A stretch of 64,000 nt of DNA, taken from positions 36,201-100,200 of the forward strand of contig NZ_JAMBOX010000018.1 of NCBI RefSeq assembly GCF_023715785.1, in the 5' to 3' direction. Numbering within the stretch: the first letter of the stretch is position 1; the number at the start of each line of letters is the position of its first letter. Shown here piece by piece: positions 44,052 through 52,985 of this stretch. The position numbers were made by a program, and so were the translations under genes. Source of the stretch: Neobacillus niacini (GTDB taxonomy: Bacteria > Bacillota > Bacilli > Bacillales > Cytobacillaceae). Under the pieces are notes generated by a model, which did not search any database, was not told where the DNA came from, and was given only the letters and a program-made list of their open reading frames with translations.

Positions 44052-44085
44052 AATAAAAAGACTGCCGAAAGATTCTCGACAGCCT
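44052..44085 (-). terminator. Terminator after ftsZ
   Basis: Minus-strand GGCTGTCGA and TTCGGCAGTC pair with wobbles and are followed by TTTTTATTT, 18 bp after the ftsZ stop. Confidence 0.75.
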
Positions 44086-44103
44086 GAGGAAAAATTATCA
44101 AGT

Positions 44104-45258
44104 TTAACGTCTTCTATTACGATTTCTCAAGAAGGTTGGGATATCCAATGTATCTTCTTGGAATGTGTTGTTCGTGCGTACAGGCTCTTGTTGTGGTGCC
44201 TGCTGCTGTTGCTGCGGTTCTTCACGCTTGTGTTCTCTCTTGACAACGCCAGCCTGCGGCTTAACTTGTCCGAAAGTCGGGCGTGTTGGTTTTTGCTGGA
44301 TCACTTCTTCCTTAAAGCCGGTCGCAATTACGGTTACGACAATTTCATCCTTAAGATTTTCATTGATAACTGAACCGAAAATCATATTTACTTCCTGGTC
44401 TGAAGCAGAAGCAACGATATCGGCAGCCTCTTGTACCTCGTAAAGGCTTAAGTTTGTGCCACCGGTAATATTCATTAACACACCTTGTGCGCCATCAATG
44501 GAAGTTTCAAGTAGCGGTGAACTGATCGCTTTTTTAGCAGCCTCTGTTGCACGGTTTTCGCCAGATGAAACACCAATCCCCATTAAAGCGGAACCTTTAT
44601 TGGACATAATCGTCTTAACATCGGCAAAGTCAAGGTTGATTAATCCAGGTACCGCGATTAAATCGGAAATACCTGAAACACCCTGACGGAGAACATTGTC
44701 CGCTTCGCGGAATGCTTCAAGCATCGGTGTGCTCTTGTCGACTATTTCAAGCAAACGGTCATTCGGAATAACAATTAACGTGTCTACTGCTTCCTTCATG
44801 GATGAGATTCCACCGGCAGCCTGTGTTGCGCGTTTCTTCCCTTCAAACGTGAACGGTCGGGTTACAACACCAACTGTCAATGCCCCAAGATCACGGGCGA
44901 TTTGGGCAATGACTGGCGCAGCACCAGTACCTGTACCGCCGCCCATTCCGGCCGTTACAAACACCATATCAGCTCCGCGTAATGCTTCTTCAATTTGCTC
45001 TTTACTCTCTTCGGCGGCTTTTTTGCCCACCTCGGGGTTGGCACCTGCACCTAAACCGCGGGTTAACTTTGACCCAATCTGCATTTTGACCTCTGCCTTT
45101 GACAGGTTTAATGCTTGGGCGTCGGTATTGACAGCAATGAATTCTACACCTTGAACACCGTGCTCGATCATTCGGTTTACCGCATTGTTACCGCCACCGC
45201 CGACTCCAATTACCTTTATTGTGGCAAGAGAATCTAAATTTGTATCAAACTCTAACAT
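44104..45258 (-). CDS. ftsZ: Cell-division tubulin homologue FtsZ
   Basis: The 384-residue GTPase forms the Z ring. The tubulin signature GGGTGTG is at 106-112, with the T7 loop NLDFADVKTIM near 208. A Q- and P-rich linker (about 320-365) leads to the C-terminal peptide DTLDIPTFLRNRNRRR that binds FtsA, SepF and EzrA. It follows ftsA by 42 nt and ends the dcw cluster. Confidence 0.99.
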   Translation of the reverse strand: MLEFDTNLDSLATIKVIGVGGGGNNAVNRMIEHGVQGVEFIAVNTDAQALNLSKAEVKMQIGSKLTRGLGAGANPEVGKKAAEESKEQIEEALRGADMVFVTAGMGGGTGTGAAPVIAQIARDLGALTVGVVTRPFTFEGKKRATQAAGGISSMKEAVDTLIVIPNDRLLEIVDKSTPMLEAFREADNVLRQGVSGISDLIAVPGLINLDFADVKTIMSNKGSALMGIGVSSGENRATEAAKKAISSPLLETSIDGAQGVLMNITGGTNLSLYEVQEAADIVASASDQEVNMIFGSVINENLKDEIVVTVIATGFKEEVIQQKPTRPTFGQVKPQAGVVKREHKREEPQQQQQAPQQEPVRTNNTFQEDTLDIPTFLRNRNRRR

Positions 45259-45300
45259 GAAAAATCCTCCTAATTCGTCGATATTCCTTTTCGATTCAAG

Positions 45301-46596
45301 CTATTCGAAAAAGTATCCAAGGAATTTTTTTACCTTTGATGACATTTTTTCATCTGGATGCTTTTCCACTTTTGTTTTAGGCTGGTGCTGCTTTGGCGCC
45401 CTCTTTTCAACTGGCTCGGAAACAGATGCATTTGAGCTGGATGTGCTGCCTGGCAATCTAGCATTCTTGTATGCATATTTAATCAAACCGACCGCAGTTG
45501 TATATTGAGGTTCTCTTACTCCAATATAGTCGGGACGGGCGATGCGGACCGGATTTTTAAACATATCCTGCGCCAGCTCGAGCAACCCTTGCATATTGGC
45601 AGTTCCACCTGTTAACACGAAACCGCCCGGCAGGTCGGTAACGCCTAATCGTTTTAATTCTTTTGCGATTAACTCAAAAATTTCTTCCATTCTCGCTTCA
45701 ATGATTTCTGAAACATAAAGCTGATTGAATTGCTGATGCTGGTCACTACCAATGATTGGTACGCTAAAATATTCCTCTTCTGATGCATGGTCGTAAAACG
45801 CATGCCCGTACTTTACTTTAATATTTTCGGCATCCTCAGTTGAGGTGTGCAATACCTTGGAAAGATCGTTTGTAACCAAATCCCCGCCAACAGGAATGAC
45901 ACTCGTAGCCTTCAAATATCCTTCTTCAAATACGGAAATTGTCGTTGAACCCCCACCGATATCAATCAGGGCAACGCCAAGATTCTTTTCATCCTTTGAT
46001 AAAGCATAATCTCCTGCCGCAAGCGGCTGTAGAATGATGTCGGAGAAATTGAGACCCGCTCGCTCCACACAGCGGATAATATTCGCAAGGACCGAATTGG
46101 AGCCAGTTACTAGTGTGCCATCCATTTCCAGACGAACACCAATCATCCCGCGCGGGTCATTGATTTCGTCCTTTCCATCAAGAATGAATTGCCTTTGGAT
46201 TACCCCCATGTTTACTCTTTCAGGAGGGATTGAACCTGCATAAGCAGCCTCAATTACGCGGATTACATCTTCATTGGTAATCTCGCGGTTTTGGCCGGAT
46301 ACGGCAACAATTCCATGACATGGCTGAAGCATGACATTATGCCCTGGAATCCCGACCACAACTTCGTGAATCTCCATTCCAACCATTCTTTCTGCCTGCT
46401 CCACTGCCCTTTTAATGGAATGAACCGTGTCATCCATGTCAACAATCGACCCTTTGCGCAAGCCTTCAGATTCTACATTGCCAACACCTATTATATTTAA
46501 TGAGCCTTTTCCAGAGTCATTGACCATTTCACCAATGATTACTTTTACACTGGATGTACCGATGTCAAGACTTACATATATTTCATTGCTGTTCAT
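45301..46596 (-). CDS. ftsA: Cell-division actin-like protein FtsA
   Basis: The 431-residue actin-fold ATPase has the SHS2 (1C) insertion and the phosphate loops DIGTSSVKV and LIDIGGGSTTI. A disordered linker (about 385-418) precedes the C-terminal amphipathic helix KVKKFLGYFF that tethers FtsZ to the membrane. AAAGGAGG precedes the start. A sigma-H promoter lies upstream. Confidence 0.97.
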   Translation of the reverse strand: MNSNEIYVSLDIGTSSVKVIIGEMVNDSGKGSLNIIGVGNVESEGLRKGSIVDMDDTVHSIKRAVEQAERMVGMEIHEVVVGIPGHNVMLQPCHGIVAVSGQNREITNEDVIRVIEAAYAGSIPPERVNMGVIQRQFILDGKDEINDPRGMIGVRLEMDGTLVTGSNSVLANIIRCVERAGLNFSDIILQPLAAGDYALSKDEKNLGVALIDIGGGSTTISVFEEGYLKATSVIPVGGDLVTNDLSKVLHTSTEDAENIKVKYGHAFYDHASEEEYFSVPIIGSDQHQQFNQLYVSEIIEARMEEIFELIAKELKRLGVTDLPGGFVLTGGTANMQGLLELAQDMFKNPVRIARPDYIGVREPQYTTAVGLIKYAYKNARLPGSTSSSNASVSEPVEKRAPKQHQPKTKVEKHPDEKMSSKVKKFLGYFFE

Positions 46597-46687
46597 TCTC
46601 TGGCACCTCCTTTAACATCCCTTTATGTCGAACAACAAATCATTTTGTTCATTAAATAGTAATTTCCCATATTCATATCTTATAAGA

Positions 46688-46716
46688 TTATTCGTCATAA
46701 CTGAATGATTCCCTTT
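46688..46716 (-). promoter_or_regulatory. Sigma-H promoter upstream of ftsA-ftsZ
   Basis: On the minus strand, AAAGGGAAT (46708-46716) matches the sigma-H -35 RNAGGAWWW at 8 of 9 positions. GACGAATAA (46688-46696) matches the -10 RNNGAATWW perfectly, with an 11-bp spacer. B. subtilis ftsAZ has a sigma-H promoter at the same place, used to raise FtsZ at the onset of sporulation. Confidence 0.8.
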
Positions 46717-46724
46717 AAAAATTT

Positions 46725-47087
46725 TCAACTTTTTTCTAATTTTTCTTTGCTTGTTGACCATTTTGTCAATAATATTCGCCTAATTACAGCAATATTTTGA
46801 AATAATCTGACGCCGAACGCGAATACTGCCGCTAAATACAAGTCTACACCAAGATGGACACCTAGGAAAGCTAAACTTGCAGCAAGTATTATATTAAAAA
46901 AGAATCCCGAAACGAATACTTTTTCGTCATAAATATTTTGCAAATAGGCCCGAATTCCTCCAAATAATGTGTCGAGGGCTGCCAAGACAGCAATCGACAA
47001 ATAATTGGAATATTCCTCTGGAATCCGAATTTCCGTCATTAGACCAAGCATGATTCCAATGATTAATCCTATCACTGGAAGCCACAT
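46725..47087 (-). CDS. sbp: Small basic membrane protein Sbp
   Basis: The 120-residue protein has three to four membrane helices (about 2-18, 29-45, 60-80, 84-97) and a basic C terminus (RRILLTKWSTSKEK). Sbp lies between ylxX and ftsA in Bacillus; its function is unknown. It starts 1 nt overlapping the ylxX stop. Confidence 0.9.
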   Translation of the reverse strand: MWLPVIGLIIGIMLGLMTEIRIPEEYSNYLSIAVLAALDTLFGGIRAYLQNIYDEKVFVSGFFFNIILAASLAFLGVHLGVDLYLAAVFAFGVRLFQNIAVIRRILLTKWSTSKEKLEKS

Positions 47088-47827
47088 CAGGAACCGCCCC
47101 CTTCTGTAACCGGCTCCATATACCGTACACGAATCGGATTAACATAAGCCGGTATCGTAATAGTAGGGCTCGGCGAAGAAATATTCAGTCTTAAACTCTC
47201 CGTAAAAAACTCATCCCTTGATTTTGAAACTTTCATCCGGTTATACAATTTTTCAGCTGTGTTTATATCATCCGTAACTACTTTAACCTCGATTGGAAGA
47301 TCTCTAATCGTGTGGCCGTCTATTTTAGTTTCGTTATTAATATCGCGAATCACCGATGTATTGATCAATCGCTGCCCATCTATCGCAGTATATTTGGCCT
47401 CATACATATTCAATTCGTTCCGTAACCTTTGCAGTAGATCAGGAGAAACCGTTTTTGCCCTTGGGCTCCCTAGTTGGATATCTTCCATTACAGGTTCAAT
47501 GACGAGCGTTATTCCTGGACCAGTAACCTCTGTCAAACCAGCCTCAACCTTTAATTCCTGAAACGTATCTCTTAAAGCTTGTTCCTTGCTTTGCGTACGC
47601 TTAGAGTCGTAAGCTGCCAGTTTTTCATCAATCGGCCGGATTTCCATCAACAGCTTCGATTGCAACTCTTTTTCCTTTAGGAGCGCTTCTCGTAGCTGCC
47701 ATATATCTCGTGTATCCCGTTCAACCGGTTTTTTGACCGTTTGAAATTGAATCGCAATCATAAAACCCACTATTGCGGCAATCAAGGTAAAACTAATCTT
47801 CAATTTTGGCTTGTCCACTTTTTTCAC
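47087..47827 (-). CDS. ylxX: DUF881 division-cluster protein YlxX
   Basis: The 246-residue protein has one N-terminal membrane helix (about 12-27), a coiled coil (about 38-80) and a DUF881 domain (VTGPGITLVIEP ... ELNMYEAKYTAIDGQRL). It is a paralogue of the next gene. Role unknown. The start is GTG, either 47827 or 9 nt later. Confidence 0.88.
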   Translation of the reverse strand: MKKVDKPKLKISFTLIAAIVGFMIAIQFQTVKKPVERDTRDIWQLREALLKEKELQSKLLMEIRPIDEKLAAYDSKRTQSKEQALRDTFQELKVEAGLTEVTGPGITLVIEPVMEDIQLGSPRAKTVSPDLLQRLRNELNMYEAKYTAIDGQRLINTSVIRDINNETKIDGHTIRDLPIEVKVVTDDINTAEKLYNRMKVSKSRDEFFTESLRLNISSPSPTITIPAYVNPIRVRYMEPVTEGGGS

Positions 47828-47854
47828 CCAACCTTTTCATCATCTTTGTGGACA

Positions 47855-48568
47855 CTACGAGTTTCCCAAAATCGGGTTAAAGACCAATGCACTGTCTTTT
47901 TCCAATGAAAACACAATATTATCATTAACCAGCTGGTCTTTAACCCCTCCGGTCAAGTTGATCGAGGATGCGAGGACATCTGGGTCACCGATTGCCGTAA
48001 TCACGAAGGGAGCGGGGTACGGGGTTCCATCTACGGTAATGACTGGACCATTACAGACAATATAAGAATGGCTTGTTAGCCTTTGACCATTAATTGCCAC
48101 AGCAGCCGCCCCGGATATGTACAGTTCATTGACAACTTTAAAGACATGATGTTCATGAACAAGATAATTATTTACATTGTCTTCCTTCGGATCATAGGCA
48201 CCGTCGGAAAGCGTAATCCTTACGCCCTTACCCTTGACCTTTACCTTCCCCAGGAACATCCGGTATTTTTCCGAATCCTCGGCAAGATTAAGAAAGACCT
48301 GGGCTTCTTTGGCCAATTCCTTTTCACTCTTTTGAACTTTCTCCTGTTTCTTGTTTAATTCCCGCTGGAGTTTGCGATTGATTTCTTCCTGCGCAATTAA
48401 TTGGTCTCTGAGTGCAATGGTTTTTTCATATTGTTTGTCTGACAGCTTTGGCTTTTCCTCTTTATATTCCATTTGGGTTAGATGATAGGAGAAGGCCATG
48501 ATAAATCCCAATACCAGGCAGACAAGGGACAAAATAACATGATTACCCTTCACCTTCAGTATTTTCAA
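47855..48568 (-). CDS. ylxW: DUF881 division-cluster protein YlxW
   Basis: A second DUF881 protein (237 residues) with a membrane helix (about 12-28), a coiled coil (about 38-90) and the domain VKGKGVRITLSDGAYDP ... AAVAINGQRLTSHSYIVCNGP. The best start is a TTG (48568), nine bases after GGAGG; the open frame extends 27 nt further into divIB. It overlaps the divIB end by 26 nt. Confidence 0.87.
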   Translation of the reverse strand: MKILKVKGNHVILSLVCLVLGFIMAFSYHLTQMEYKEEKPKLSDKQYEKTIALRDQLIAQEEINRKLQRELNKKQEKVQKSEKELAKEAQVFLNLAEDSEKYRMFLGKVKVKGKGVRITLSDGAYDPKEDNVNNYLVHEHHVFKVVNELYISGAAAVAINGQRLTSHSYIVCNGPVITVDGTPYPAPFVITAIGDPDVLASSINLTGGVKDQLVNDNIVFSLEKDSALVFNPILGNS

Positions 48569-49334
48569 CTTTTGTTTCCTCCGCTTCCGTTTCAAAAGCC
48601 TTAAAATAGGAACCTACTTCAAGGTCGATAATTCCTTTTTTATCGGGATCCAACTGACTGATGATCGAAGGATAGTGGACCATTTTTTCCGAGAACGTCC
48701 TTAAAGTGGCACTAACCTCAAAACCATCATTCATAAATAAAGATATATGATATTTGTCAGCCTTTTTTGGAGTATAATGAATTTCCGAGATGGAGTTTAC
48801 AATCTCATTTGGAAGGACCTCCAAGCCGTCAACCAATTCATTAAGGGCGTCGCCTTTTTCAAAATTGAAGAGGATGGGAGCGTTAGCGGGAATGCCATCA
48901 CTTTCCTTATCCATTAAAATGTGGCCATTCTCCATCACCGGATAGAACATATTGTCCTTTTTTAGATAGGCAATTCGTTTATGTTCCTTTACCTGGATTA
49001 CAACCGAGTTCGGCCATTTCAATTTTACTTCCGCTTTGTTCATTTCGGGCAGCTTTTGTAGTTTGGTAGCGACCATACTCTTTCTGACTTCCCAGATATT
49101 TGTTTCAGTAGAAAGACCACTCTGATTGATAATTTCAGCACTGGAGTAAATTTCATTGCCTGTGACCGAAATGTTCTTTACGAGGCTTAGCGGTGATTGC
49201 GCATAAACGATTAGAGCAATCATCGTAAAAAATAAGAACATCAACAATATAAGCCGTCTATTTGCTTTTCGACGTCTTTGCTCCTTTAATTTTGGAATTC
49301 GGTCCTCTAGGGCCACGACCTTGCTTTTTTCCAT
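48543..49334 (-). CDS. divIB: Cell-division initiation protein DivIB (FtsQ type)
   Basis: The 263-residue bitopic protein has a basic cytosolic tail, one membrane helix (28-45), a POTRA domain (about 50-120) and the beta domain. It forms a complex with FtsL and DivIC at the septum. The C-terminal tail is acidic. An upstream extended -10 promoter lies at 49471-49498. Confidence 0.95.
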   Translation of the reverse strand: MEKSKVVALEDRIPKLKEQRRRKANRRLILLMFLFFTMIALIVYAQSPLSLVKNISVTGNEIYSSAEIINQSGLSTETNIWEVRKSMVATKLQKLPEMNKAEVKLKWPNSVVIQVKEHKRIAYLKKDNMFYPVMENGHILMDKESDGIPANAPILFNFEKGDALNELVDGLEVLPNEIVNSISEIHYTPKKADKYHISLFMNDGFEVSATLRTFSEKMVHYPSIISQLDPDKKGIIDLEVGSYFKAFETEAEETKVENTEGEG

Positions 49335-49423
49335 TCAACTTTCCCCCAAATTATAGCGGAAGATTTCCGTCCGACTACAATGCCTGTCCCAATTAAAGCG
49401 AAAACAACGGCACGAAAAATCAT
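49307..49423 (-). CDS. Possible 38-residue membrane peptide upstream of divIB
   Basis: A short frame starting MIFRAVVFALIGTGIVVG has a hydrophobic stretch of about 14-16 residues, then RKSSAIIWGKVEWKKARSWP. It overlaps the first 28 nt of divIB. The Shine-Dalgarno is weak, and a hairpin covers the start codon. I do not recognise a family. It may be a chance frame; it is listed because the codons and the TM-plus-basic layout look gene-like. Confidence 0.3.
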   Translation of the reverse strand: MIFRAVVFALIGTGIVVGRKSSAIIWGKVEWKKARSWP

Positions 49424-49428
49424 GCCGT
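49399..49428 (-). terminator. Candidate leader hairpin between the divIB promoter and divIB
   Basis: Minus-strand ACGGCA and TGCCGT enclose a 10-base loop and are followed by TGTTTTC. It lies about 40 nt downstream of the extended -10 promoter, so it could act as an attenuator or mRNA structure rather than a full terminator. Confidence 0.35.
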
Positions 49429-49470
49429 CATTCTTTTCTCAAGATTATCTCCACCTGTTAATTATGAGTA

Positions 49471-49498
49471 ATTATAACACAAAATTTGTCATTCGTAA
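49471..49498 (-). promoter_or_regulatory. Extended -10 promoter upstream of divIB
   Basis: TGTTATAAT on the minus strand gives a perfect -10 (49471-49476) with an extended TGn. The -35 TTACGA (49493-49498) is weak, with a 16-bp spacer, which an extended -10 tolerates. It would drive divIB-ylxW-ylxX-sbp and possibly ftsAZ. Confidence 0.65.
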
Positions 49499-49576
49499 GG
49501 GATTTATTGAATGAAGTAACAGGTTTATTTCGGAATAAATTTGCAAAACCATTTTCAAATTAAACAGCAGTCATCC

Positions 49577-50485
49577 CTATTTCCTGCCGATGATTTCGAC
49601 TTCCGTTTCCATTTTTACCTGGTATAAACTATAAATCGTATCCTTTACATGCTGGATTAAGGAAAGGACATCCCCAGCGGTTGCGTTACCCGCGTTGACG
49701 ATGAAATTTCCGTGAAGCTCAGAAATCTTTGCTCCTCCAATACTAAAGCCCTTCAGCCCGGCTACCTCAATTAATTTTCCGGCATAATTCGGTAGCGGAT
49801 TTCGGAAGATGCTGCCTGCACAAGGATAATTCCACGGCTGCGTATCCTTGCGGTAATCTTTATTTTTTTGCATTTGGGCGACAATGGCTTCTCTGTCACC
49901 TTCTTTAAGCTGAAACACCGCTTCCACCACAATTCCTGGGCGCTCTTTTTGCAGGATCGAGGTTCTGTAGGAAAAACTCATTTCTTCATTGGACAGCCAT
50001 TCCATCGTGCCATCCTCAAATAAAATATGGGCTTTTGTCAAAATTTTGCTAATATCTGACCCGTGTGCCCCGGCATTCATATAGACTGCACCGCCGACAG
50101 AACCCGGAATTCCGCTGGCAAATTCCAGACCGGATAGCCCTTTCCTGCTTATTAAGGTTGATAGACTAACGAGGCTATAACCGCCGCCGACAAGGATTTC
50201 CGTTCCATTAACTTCAAGATGGTTGATGCCCGAACCTAGTTTAACAACAGCGCCTTCGATTCCTTTATCCGACACTAATAGATTAGAACCCCTGCCGATT
50301 GCACGCCAGTTTAACTTATGCTTTTTTATGAACTCCATTGTTGCTATTAAATTTTCAACAGAGCTTGGTTCAATAAAAAGATCTGCCGGTCCGCCAATTT
50401 TGATAGTCGTATGATGGGCAAGAAGTTCGTTTCGCTTTACCTTGCCAATATTCATTTTTTCCAGTTCCTGTATTAGAACGTCCAT
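49577..50485 (-). CDS. murB: UDP-N-acetylenolpyruvoylglucosamine reductase
   Basis: The 302-residue FAD enzyme makes UDP-MurNAc. It shows the FAD-binding GRGSNLLVSDKG (near 63-74), LSGLEFASGIPGSVGGAVYMNAGAHG, and the catalytic Ser in CAGSIFRNP. It is a type IIb MurB, as in B. subtilis. It is followed by a 240-bp gap with the divIB promoter. Confidence 0.97.
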   Translation of the reverse strand: MDVLIQELEKMNIGKVKRNELLAHHTTIKIGGPADLFIEPSSVENLIATMEFIKKHKLNWRAIGRGSNLLVSDKGIEGAVVKLGSGINHLEVNGTEILVGGGYSLVSLSTLISRKGLSGLEFASGIPGSVGGAVYMNAGAHGSDISKILTKAHILFEDGTMEWLSNEEMSFSYRTSILQKERPGIVVEAVFQLKEGDREAIVAQMQKNKDYRKDTQPWNYPCAGSIFRNPLPNYAGKLIEVAGLKGFSIGGAKISELHGNFIVNAGNATAGDVLSLIQHVKDTIYSLYQVKMETEVEIIGRK

Positions 50486-50547
50486 CTGAGATCACCTAAC
50501 TTTCCAAACATGCGTATAGTTTAGTTTATGCTGAAAATCCAATTGGG

Positions 50548-51651
50548 CTACCTTCGATTTCCTTTTATAAGGTCAATTATCAAGTTGTATAGTCTGGCAG
50601 CAGAGTCAGGGACCCCAATTTTCATTGAATTTGCTTTCATTTCTTTAAGTGTTTCTTTATTTAGCAAAATCCGGTCGACTGCCGTTACAAGTCCATTGCC
50701 GGTTAAGTCTTTTTCAAGCATAACCTTGGCTGCGCCTTGCTCGCTTAAAGAGTTTGCGTTTTTTTCCTGATGATTATTTGTCACATATGGACTTGGAATC
50801 AAAATGGCCGGAATTCCAAGTGATGTGATTTCCGCGAGTGTGGTTGCCCCTGCCCTTGAGACGACCAAATCCATTCCAGCAAGGACCTCCGGCATATTAT
50901 GAATAAATGGTTTGATGGCCACATTTTTCGGATTGCCGACAAGCTCCACCTCTTTTTTCACCTCTTCATAGTGGACTTCGCCGGTAATATAAAGAACCTG
51001 ATAAGGTTTCCCGGCCAATTCGGGAAGCGATTTGATCACCGCTTCATTAATTGGCCTTGCACCACGGCTTCCGCCAAAAATTAATACAGATGGCATAGTG
51101 GTACTGAGCCCGACTGACAACCTTCCTTTAATTCCATCCTGGCCCAAAACCTCGGATGCCCTTGGATTACCGGTAAAAACGACTTTCTCGGAAGGAAAAA
51201 ACTCTCTGGCCTGCTCAAAACAAATAGCTATTTTTTTGACATACCGGCTAAGGAATTTATTCGTCAACCCTGGGACGCTGTTCTGTTCATGGATGATCGT
51301 CGGAATCTTGAGTTTTGCCGCTGCGTACACGACAGGCCCACATACGTAACCGCCGGTGCCTACAACAATATCAGGTTTAAACTCTTTTAAAATTTTCCTG
51401 CTGTCCCTGACCCCTTTGATAAACCTGAGGACTGTTTTTACATTTTCAAACGATAGTTTCCGTCTAAATCCGGTAATATGGATCGATTTAAACGGAATAT
51501 TTTCTTTCGGGACTATTTTGCTTTCCAAGCCGTTCAATGTGCCTATGTATATAACTTTTGCATCCTTATGTCGTTTTTGTATCTCTCTTATAAGTGCGAG
51601 TGCCGGATAAATATGTCCGCCGGTCCCTCCGCCGCTTACCGCTATCTTCAT
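50548..51651 (-). CDS. murG: Lipid II synthase MurG
   Basis: The 367-residue GT28 glycosyltransferase adds GlcNAc to lipid I at the inner membrane face. It shows the G-loops SGGGTGGHIYPAL (5-17) and GGSRGARPINEAV, and the UDP-binding SRAGATTLAEI. It lies downstream of the spoVE terminator, so it probably has its own promoter in 51652-51775; TTGCAT-17-TAACAT is a weak candidate. Confidence 0.97.
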   Translation of the reverse strand: MKIAVSGGGTGGHIYPALALIREIQKRHKDAKVIYIGTLNGLESKIVPKENIPFKSIHITGFRRKLSFENVKTVLRFIKGVRDSRKILKEFKPDIVVGTGGYVCGPVVYAAAKLKIPTIIHEQNSVPGLTNKFLSRYVKKIAICFEQAREFFPSEKVVFTGNPRASEVLGQDGIKGRLSVGLSTTMPSVLIFGGSRGARPINEAVIKSLPELAGKPYQVLYITGEVHYEEVKKEVELVGNPKNVAIKPFIHNMPEVLAGMDLVVSRAGATTLAEITSLGIPAILIPSPYVTNNHQEKNANSLSEQGAAKVMLEKDLTGNGLVTAVDRILLNKETLKEMKANSMKIGVPDSAARLYNLIIDLIKGNRR

Positions 51652-51775
51652 TTTCTCACCTCTACAATATTGCTAAACACATTCTACTACAAAACCATTC
51701 AAAAAAAAGCGAATGAAAAAATAATGTTATCTAAATGTAATCCATTATGCAAGAAATTCCACATCTTTTTGACAC

Positions 51776-51803
51776 AAAAAGACCCTGTCTTAAGTAACAG
51801 GGC
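51776..51803 (-). terminator. Intrinsic terminator after spoVE
   Basis: Minus-strand CCCTGT and ACAGGG with an eight-base loop, followed by TCTTTTTGTG. It divides the mraZ-to-spoVE unit from murG. The short stem suggests partial termination. Confidence 0.72.
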
Positions 51804-51808
51804 AGCGT

Positions 51809-52909
51809 TTAATACCTGGAATAGCGGCTAATATTTAGGAGAACACCAATGGCCATTAGCATTAATGTCAATGAGGAACCCCCGTAACTTAAAAACGGCA
51901 AGGTGATGCCGGTTACTGGCATCAAACCAGTGACAACCCCAATATTGATCATTACCTGAATCGCGACCATAGCAATGATTCCGACCGCGAGGAAACTGCC
52001 AAATAAATCGGGAGCCCCCAGGGCGATGCGAATTCCCCTCCAAAGCAACAGGGCAAATAATAGGATAATAAATGAACCGCCGATAAATCCCAATTCCTCA
52101 GAGAGAATCGCAAAAATAAAATCCGTTTGCGGCTCCGGGAGGTAGAAAAACTTCTGTCTACTCTCGCCGAGACCAAGTCCGAACAACCCACCAGGACCGA
52201 TTGCATACAGCGATTGAATAATTTGAAACCCGCTCCCCAAAGGGTCTGACCAAGGGTCCAAAAACGAAGTAATCCGTTTGATTCGATACGGCGCTGAGGC
52301 AATTAACCCGACAAATCCGGCAATTCCGAGCAGCCCCAGAAACACAAAGTGGCTGATTCGCGCTCCAGCGATAAAAATCATGACCACACAGGTGCCCATC
52401 ATCACGGTTCCCGTCCCTAAATCCGGCTGCAGCATAATCATGGCAAATGCAACAAACGCAATCCCTAAGGATGGGACTAATCCCTTTTTAAATGAGGTGA
52501 TCAGCTTTTGATTGTCAGATAGGTACTTGGCCAGGAAAGCAATCATCGCCAGCTTCATAAATTCTGAAGGCTGGATGGAAAAGGCTCCCACGCCAATCCA
52601 ACTCCGTGACCCGTTGCGGACGTTGCCGATTCCAGGGATTAACACCAAAATCAATAACACAAAACAAACAATTAAGATGGTTTTAGACCAGGTCCGCCAT
52701 GTCCAATAGTTGATGTTCATGATAAAAAACATCGCCAGGATGCCGACACCGGCAAATAATGTTTGCCGCTTGGCAAAGAAAAACGAGTCTTCAAATTTAT
52801 ATTCAGCCCATATCGCACTTGCGCTATAAACCATGATTAGACCAACAGTCAGCAGTGTAAATGTTACAATCATTAAAATAAAATCAGGAGTGGTTCTTTT
52901 TGTCGGCAC
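51809..52909 (-). CDS. spoVE: SEDS-family peptidoglycan polymerase SpoVE
   Basis: The 366-residue SEDS protein has about ten membrane helices and the family motifs GNVRNGSRSWIGVGAFSIQPSEF and ITLPFLSYGGSS. The catalytic Asp lies in LQPDLGTG. It lies in the dcw cluster after murD, the SpoVE position, and in sporulation acts with SpoVD to make the spore cortex. The start is GTG (52909) after GAGGTG. A vegetative FtsW role is not excluded. Confidence 0.92.
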   Translation of the reverse strand: MPTKRTTPDFILMIVTFTLLTVGLIMVYSASAIWAEYKFEDSFFFAKRQTLFAGVGILAMFFIMNINYWTWRTWSKTILIVCFVLLILVLIPGIGNVRNGSRSWIGVGAFSIQPSEFMKLAMIAFLAKYLSDNQKLITSFKKGLVPSLGIAFVAFAMIMLQPDLGTGTVMMGTCVVMIFIAGARISHFVFLGLLGIAGFVGLIASAPYRIKRITSFLDPWSDPLGSGFQIIQSLYAIGPGGLFGLGLGESRQKFFYLPEPQTDFIFAILSEELGFIGGSFIILLFALLLWRGIRIALGAPDLFGSFLAVGIIAMVAIQVMINIGVVTGLMPVTGITLPFLSYGGSSLTLMLMAIGVLLNISRYSRY

Positions 52910-52985
52910 CAGTATACACCTCGGGCTAAAGATTTAGGGCTGAAGGTGACCGCCGCCTGCACAAAAGCGGGACAAGCCTTCCCCC

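Noticed and set aside
51652..51775. Defined promoter for murG
   Set aside because: TTGCAT-17-TAACAT and other pairs are all weak; I could not choose one.
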